The notes under the pieces are model-generated. The model saw only the letters and a list, made by a program, of their open reading frames with translations, was not told the DNA's origin and did no database searches. From NCBI GenBank assembly GCA_947097615.1, contig CAMURX010000116.1, positions 1-5,746 of the forward strand: a stretch of 5,746 nt of DNA, written 5' to 3'. This DNA comes from an uncultured Neisseria sp. (GTDB lineage Bacteria > Pseudomonadota > Gammaproteobacteria > Burkholderiales > Neisseriaceae). This document shows, in pieces, positions 4,604-5,746 of this stretch. Positions within the stretch are counted from its first letter, which is position 1. The number at the start of each line of letters is the position of its first letter. Both the position numbers and the translations under genes were made by a program.

Positions 4604-4643
4604 AGGCCGTCTGAAAATGTGTTTCCGCATGTTCAGACGGCCT
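4604..4643 (+). terminator. DUS inverted-pair terminator after the ArsR gene
   Basis: AGGCCGTCTGAA (4604-4615) and its inverse TTCAGACGGCCT (4632-4643) give a 12 bp stem; ATG/CAT extends it inside the loop after one mismatch. It starts 20 bases past the regulator stop and is followed by CTCTCTGTT, a poor U-tract. On the minus strand the stem is followed by TTTTT, so it would work better in that direction. It separates the ygaP locus from dnaE. Confidence 0.75.
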
Positions 4644-4646
4644 CTC

Positions 4647-4655
4647 TGTTACAAT
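4647..4655 (+). promoter_or_regulatory. extended -10 promoter for dnaE
   Basis: TGTTACAAT fits the extended -10 form TGnTATAAT with one mismatch. No good -35 lies at 17 bases upstream, where the DUS hairpin sits, as is allowed for extended -10 promoters. RNA would start near 4662, about 64 bases before the dnaE ATG. Confidence 0.5.
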
Positions 4656-4691
4656 ACGCCCTGTATTTGTTCCGCCCGACCGCCCCGCCGG

Positions 4692-4703
4692 AGGCCGTCT
4701 GAA
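4692..4703 (+). repeat. AG-DUS in the dnaE leader
   Basis: An exact AGGCCGTCTGAA, ending 22 bases before the dnaE ATG and inside its predicted 5' untranslated region. Confidence 0.9.
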
Positions 4704-4725
4704 ACCTTTCCGCAAAGTCCCCGCC

Positions 4726-5746
4726 ATGTCCGATCCCGTTTACATCCCGCTGCGCCTGCATTCCGAATACTCCATCACCGACGGCACGGTGCGCCTGAAG
4801 GCCTTGATAAAAAAAGCCTTGGCGGAAGGCTTGCCCGCACTCGGCATCAGCGACCTGATGAACGGGTTCGGCCTGGTGAAATTCTACAAAGCCTGCCGCG
4901 GAGCGGGCATCAAACCCGTCATCGGCGCAGACGTGCGCATCGAAAATCCCGACCGCCCCGACACACCCTTCCGCGCCCTTTTGCTGGTTAAAAACCACAA
5001 CGGCTATCTGCGCCTGAGCGAACTGCTTACCCGCGCCTTCACCTGTCAGGAAGAAGGCCGCCTGCCGCAGTTGAAACAGGCATGGCTGGGCGAAGGCGGC
5101 AACGAAGGCTTGATCTGCCTGTCGGGGGCGCATTACGGCGAAGTCGGCCTCAATCTGATGAACGGCCACGAAGCGGCGGCCGAAGCGGCGGCGGAAAAAT
5201 ATGCCGCCCTGTTTCCAAACGCTTTCTACCTCGAACTGCAACGCCTGCCCGAAAAACCGGAGTGGGAGCGTTCAGTGGCAGGCAGCACGGCCTTGGCGCG
5301 GAAGCTGAACCTGCCCGTGGTGGCCACGCACCCGACCCAATTCCTCGAGCCGGAAGACTTCCTCGCGCACGAGGCGCGGGTGTGCATTGCCGAAGGCTGG
5401 ACGCTGGCCGATCGCAAACGTCCGCGCGATTTTACGCCGAGCCAGTTTTTCATTCCGCCGGAAACGATGCTGGAGCGTTTCGCCGACTTGCCCGAAGCCT
5501 TGGAAAACACGGTAGAAATCGCCAAACGCTGCAATATCCATATCACGCTGGGCAAAAACTTCCTGCCCCTGTTCCCGACGCCCGACGGCCTGTCGCTGGA
5601 CGATTATCTGGTGAAGCTCTCAAACGAGGGCTTGCAAGAACGCATGGTTCAGCTTTATCCCGATGAGGCGGAACGGGCGGCGAAAATGCCAGAATATCAG
5701 GAGCGGCTGGATTTTGAGTTGAACATCATCATCCAGATGAAATTCC
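4726..5746 (+). CDS. dnaE: DNA polymerase III alpha subunit, N-terminal part (runs off the window)
   Basis: There are 340 full codons, open at the right edge, out of roughly 1,140-1,160 expected. The protein starts MSDPVYIPLRLHSEYSITDGTVRLKALIKKA, the PHP domain opening of replicative DnaE. Next come GISDLMNGFGLVKFYKACRGAGIKPVIGADV, and later LEPEDFLAHEARVCIAEGWTLADRKRPRDFTPSQFF, a conserved DnaE segment leading toward the palm. The first His of the usual HxH metal motif is Arg10 here, as in E. coli DnaE, so the PHP domain is probably structural rather than a proofreading nuclease; epsilon would then do the proofreading. The catalytic aspartates of the polymerase domain lie beyond the window. 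No clear Shine-Dalgarno precedes the ATG, but homology begins at once. The gene appears to be transcribed alone. Confidence 0.95.
   Translation, partial: MSDPVYIPLRLHSEYSITDGTVRLKALIKKALAEGLPALGISDLMNGFGLVKFYKACRGAGIKPVIGADVRIENPDRPDTPFRALLLVKNHNGYLRLSELLTRAFTCQEEGRLPQLKQAWLGEGGNEGLICLSGAHYGEVGLNLMNGHEAAAEAAAEKYAALFPNAFYLELQRLPEKPEWERSVAGSTALARKLNLPVVATHPTQFLEPEDFLAHEARVCIAEGWTLADRKRPRDFTPSQFFIPPETMLERFADLPEALENTVEIAKRCNIHITLGKNFLPLFPTPDGLSLDDYLVKLSNEGLQERMVQLYPDEAERAAKMPEYQERLDFELNIIIQMKF

Noticed and set aside
4633..5241. Minus-strand open frame of 202 codons across the dnaE 5' region
   Set aside because: It is a shadow of dnaE; the plus strand gives an unmistakable polymerase III alpha N-terminus.
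1..5746. CRISPR array, tRNA, rRNA, insertion sequence or toxin-antitoxin pair
   Set aside because: No regularly spaced direct repeats, tRNA-like cloverleaf, rRNA sequence, transposase motifs or toxin-like small gene pairs were seen. The only repeats are DUS copies and the dRS3-like element.

Overview
The window is chromosomal DNA from a member of the Neisseriaceae, most likely a GC-rich Neisseria species outside the meningococcus/gonococcus group. The main evidence is the DNA uptake sequence core GCCGTCTGAA, seen as at least eleven exact copies on both strands. Nine of these carry the AG prefix (AGGCCGTCTGAA, the 'AG-DUS' dialect). A dRS3-like repeat (ACTCCC-N8-GGGAAT) near the left edge and the protein similarities agree. 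I cannot name the species from sequence alone.

Left half, minus strand (154-2639): a two-gene operon whose cistrons overlap by ATGA. The first gene is a three-histidine-box membrane fatty acid desaturase-like protein. The second is a 523-residue fusion of an N-terminal membrane PAP2-type phosphatase/head-group transferase domain and a C-terminal squalene/phytoene synthase-like domain that keeps both aspartate-rich motifs. I know of no characterised pathway with this exact combination. It is the best candidate in the window for an undescribed lipid or isoprenoid pathway. The synthase domain carries an in-frame insert that begins in a DUS and looks like intergenic repeat DNA, and the stop codon is itself part of a DUS.

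Middle, minus strand (2804-3200): two small overlapping genes, a YbcJ-type S4 RNA-binding protein and a Cys-rich 'oxidoreductase-like' protein with a strong internal ribosome binding site. A DUS-pair hairpin follows them.

Right-middle, plus strand (3368-4583): a sulfur-handling locus that matches E. coli ygaVP in content but not in order. A consensus sigma-70 promoter overlapped by an AT-rich inverted repeat precedes a stand-alone two-helix DUF2892 protein, a full-length YgaP-like membrane rhodanese, and an ArsR-family regulator. The regulator has two cysteines 66 residues apart, the spacing of the persulfide-sensing SqrR/BigR/YgaV group. The likely logic is that sulfide or persulfide oxidises the regulator, the AT-rich operator is released, and the rhodanese and its small membrane partner are made.

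Right edge (4726-5746): the 5' part of dnaE, the replicative DNA polymerase III alpha subunit. It has an extended -10 promoter and a DUS in its leader, and runs off the window.

The minus-strand genes (154-3200) and the plus-strand genes (3466 onward) diverge from a 265-base intergenic region that holds a DUS inverted pair and the ygaP-locus promoter/operator.
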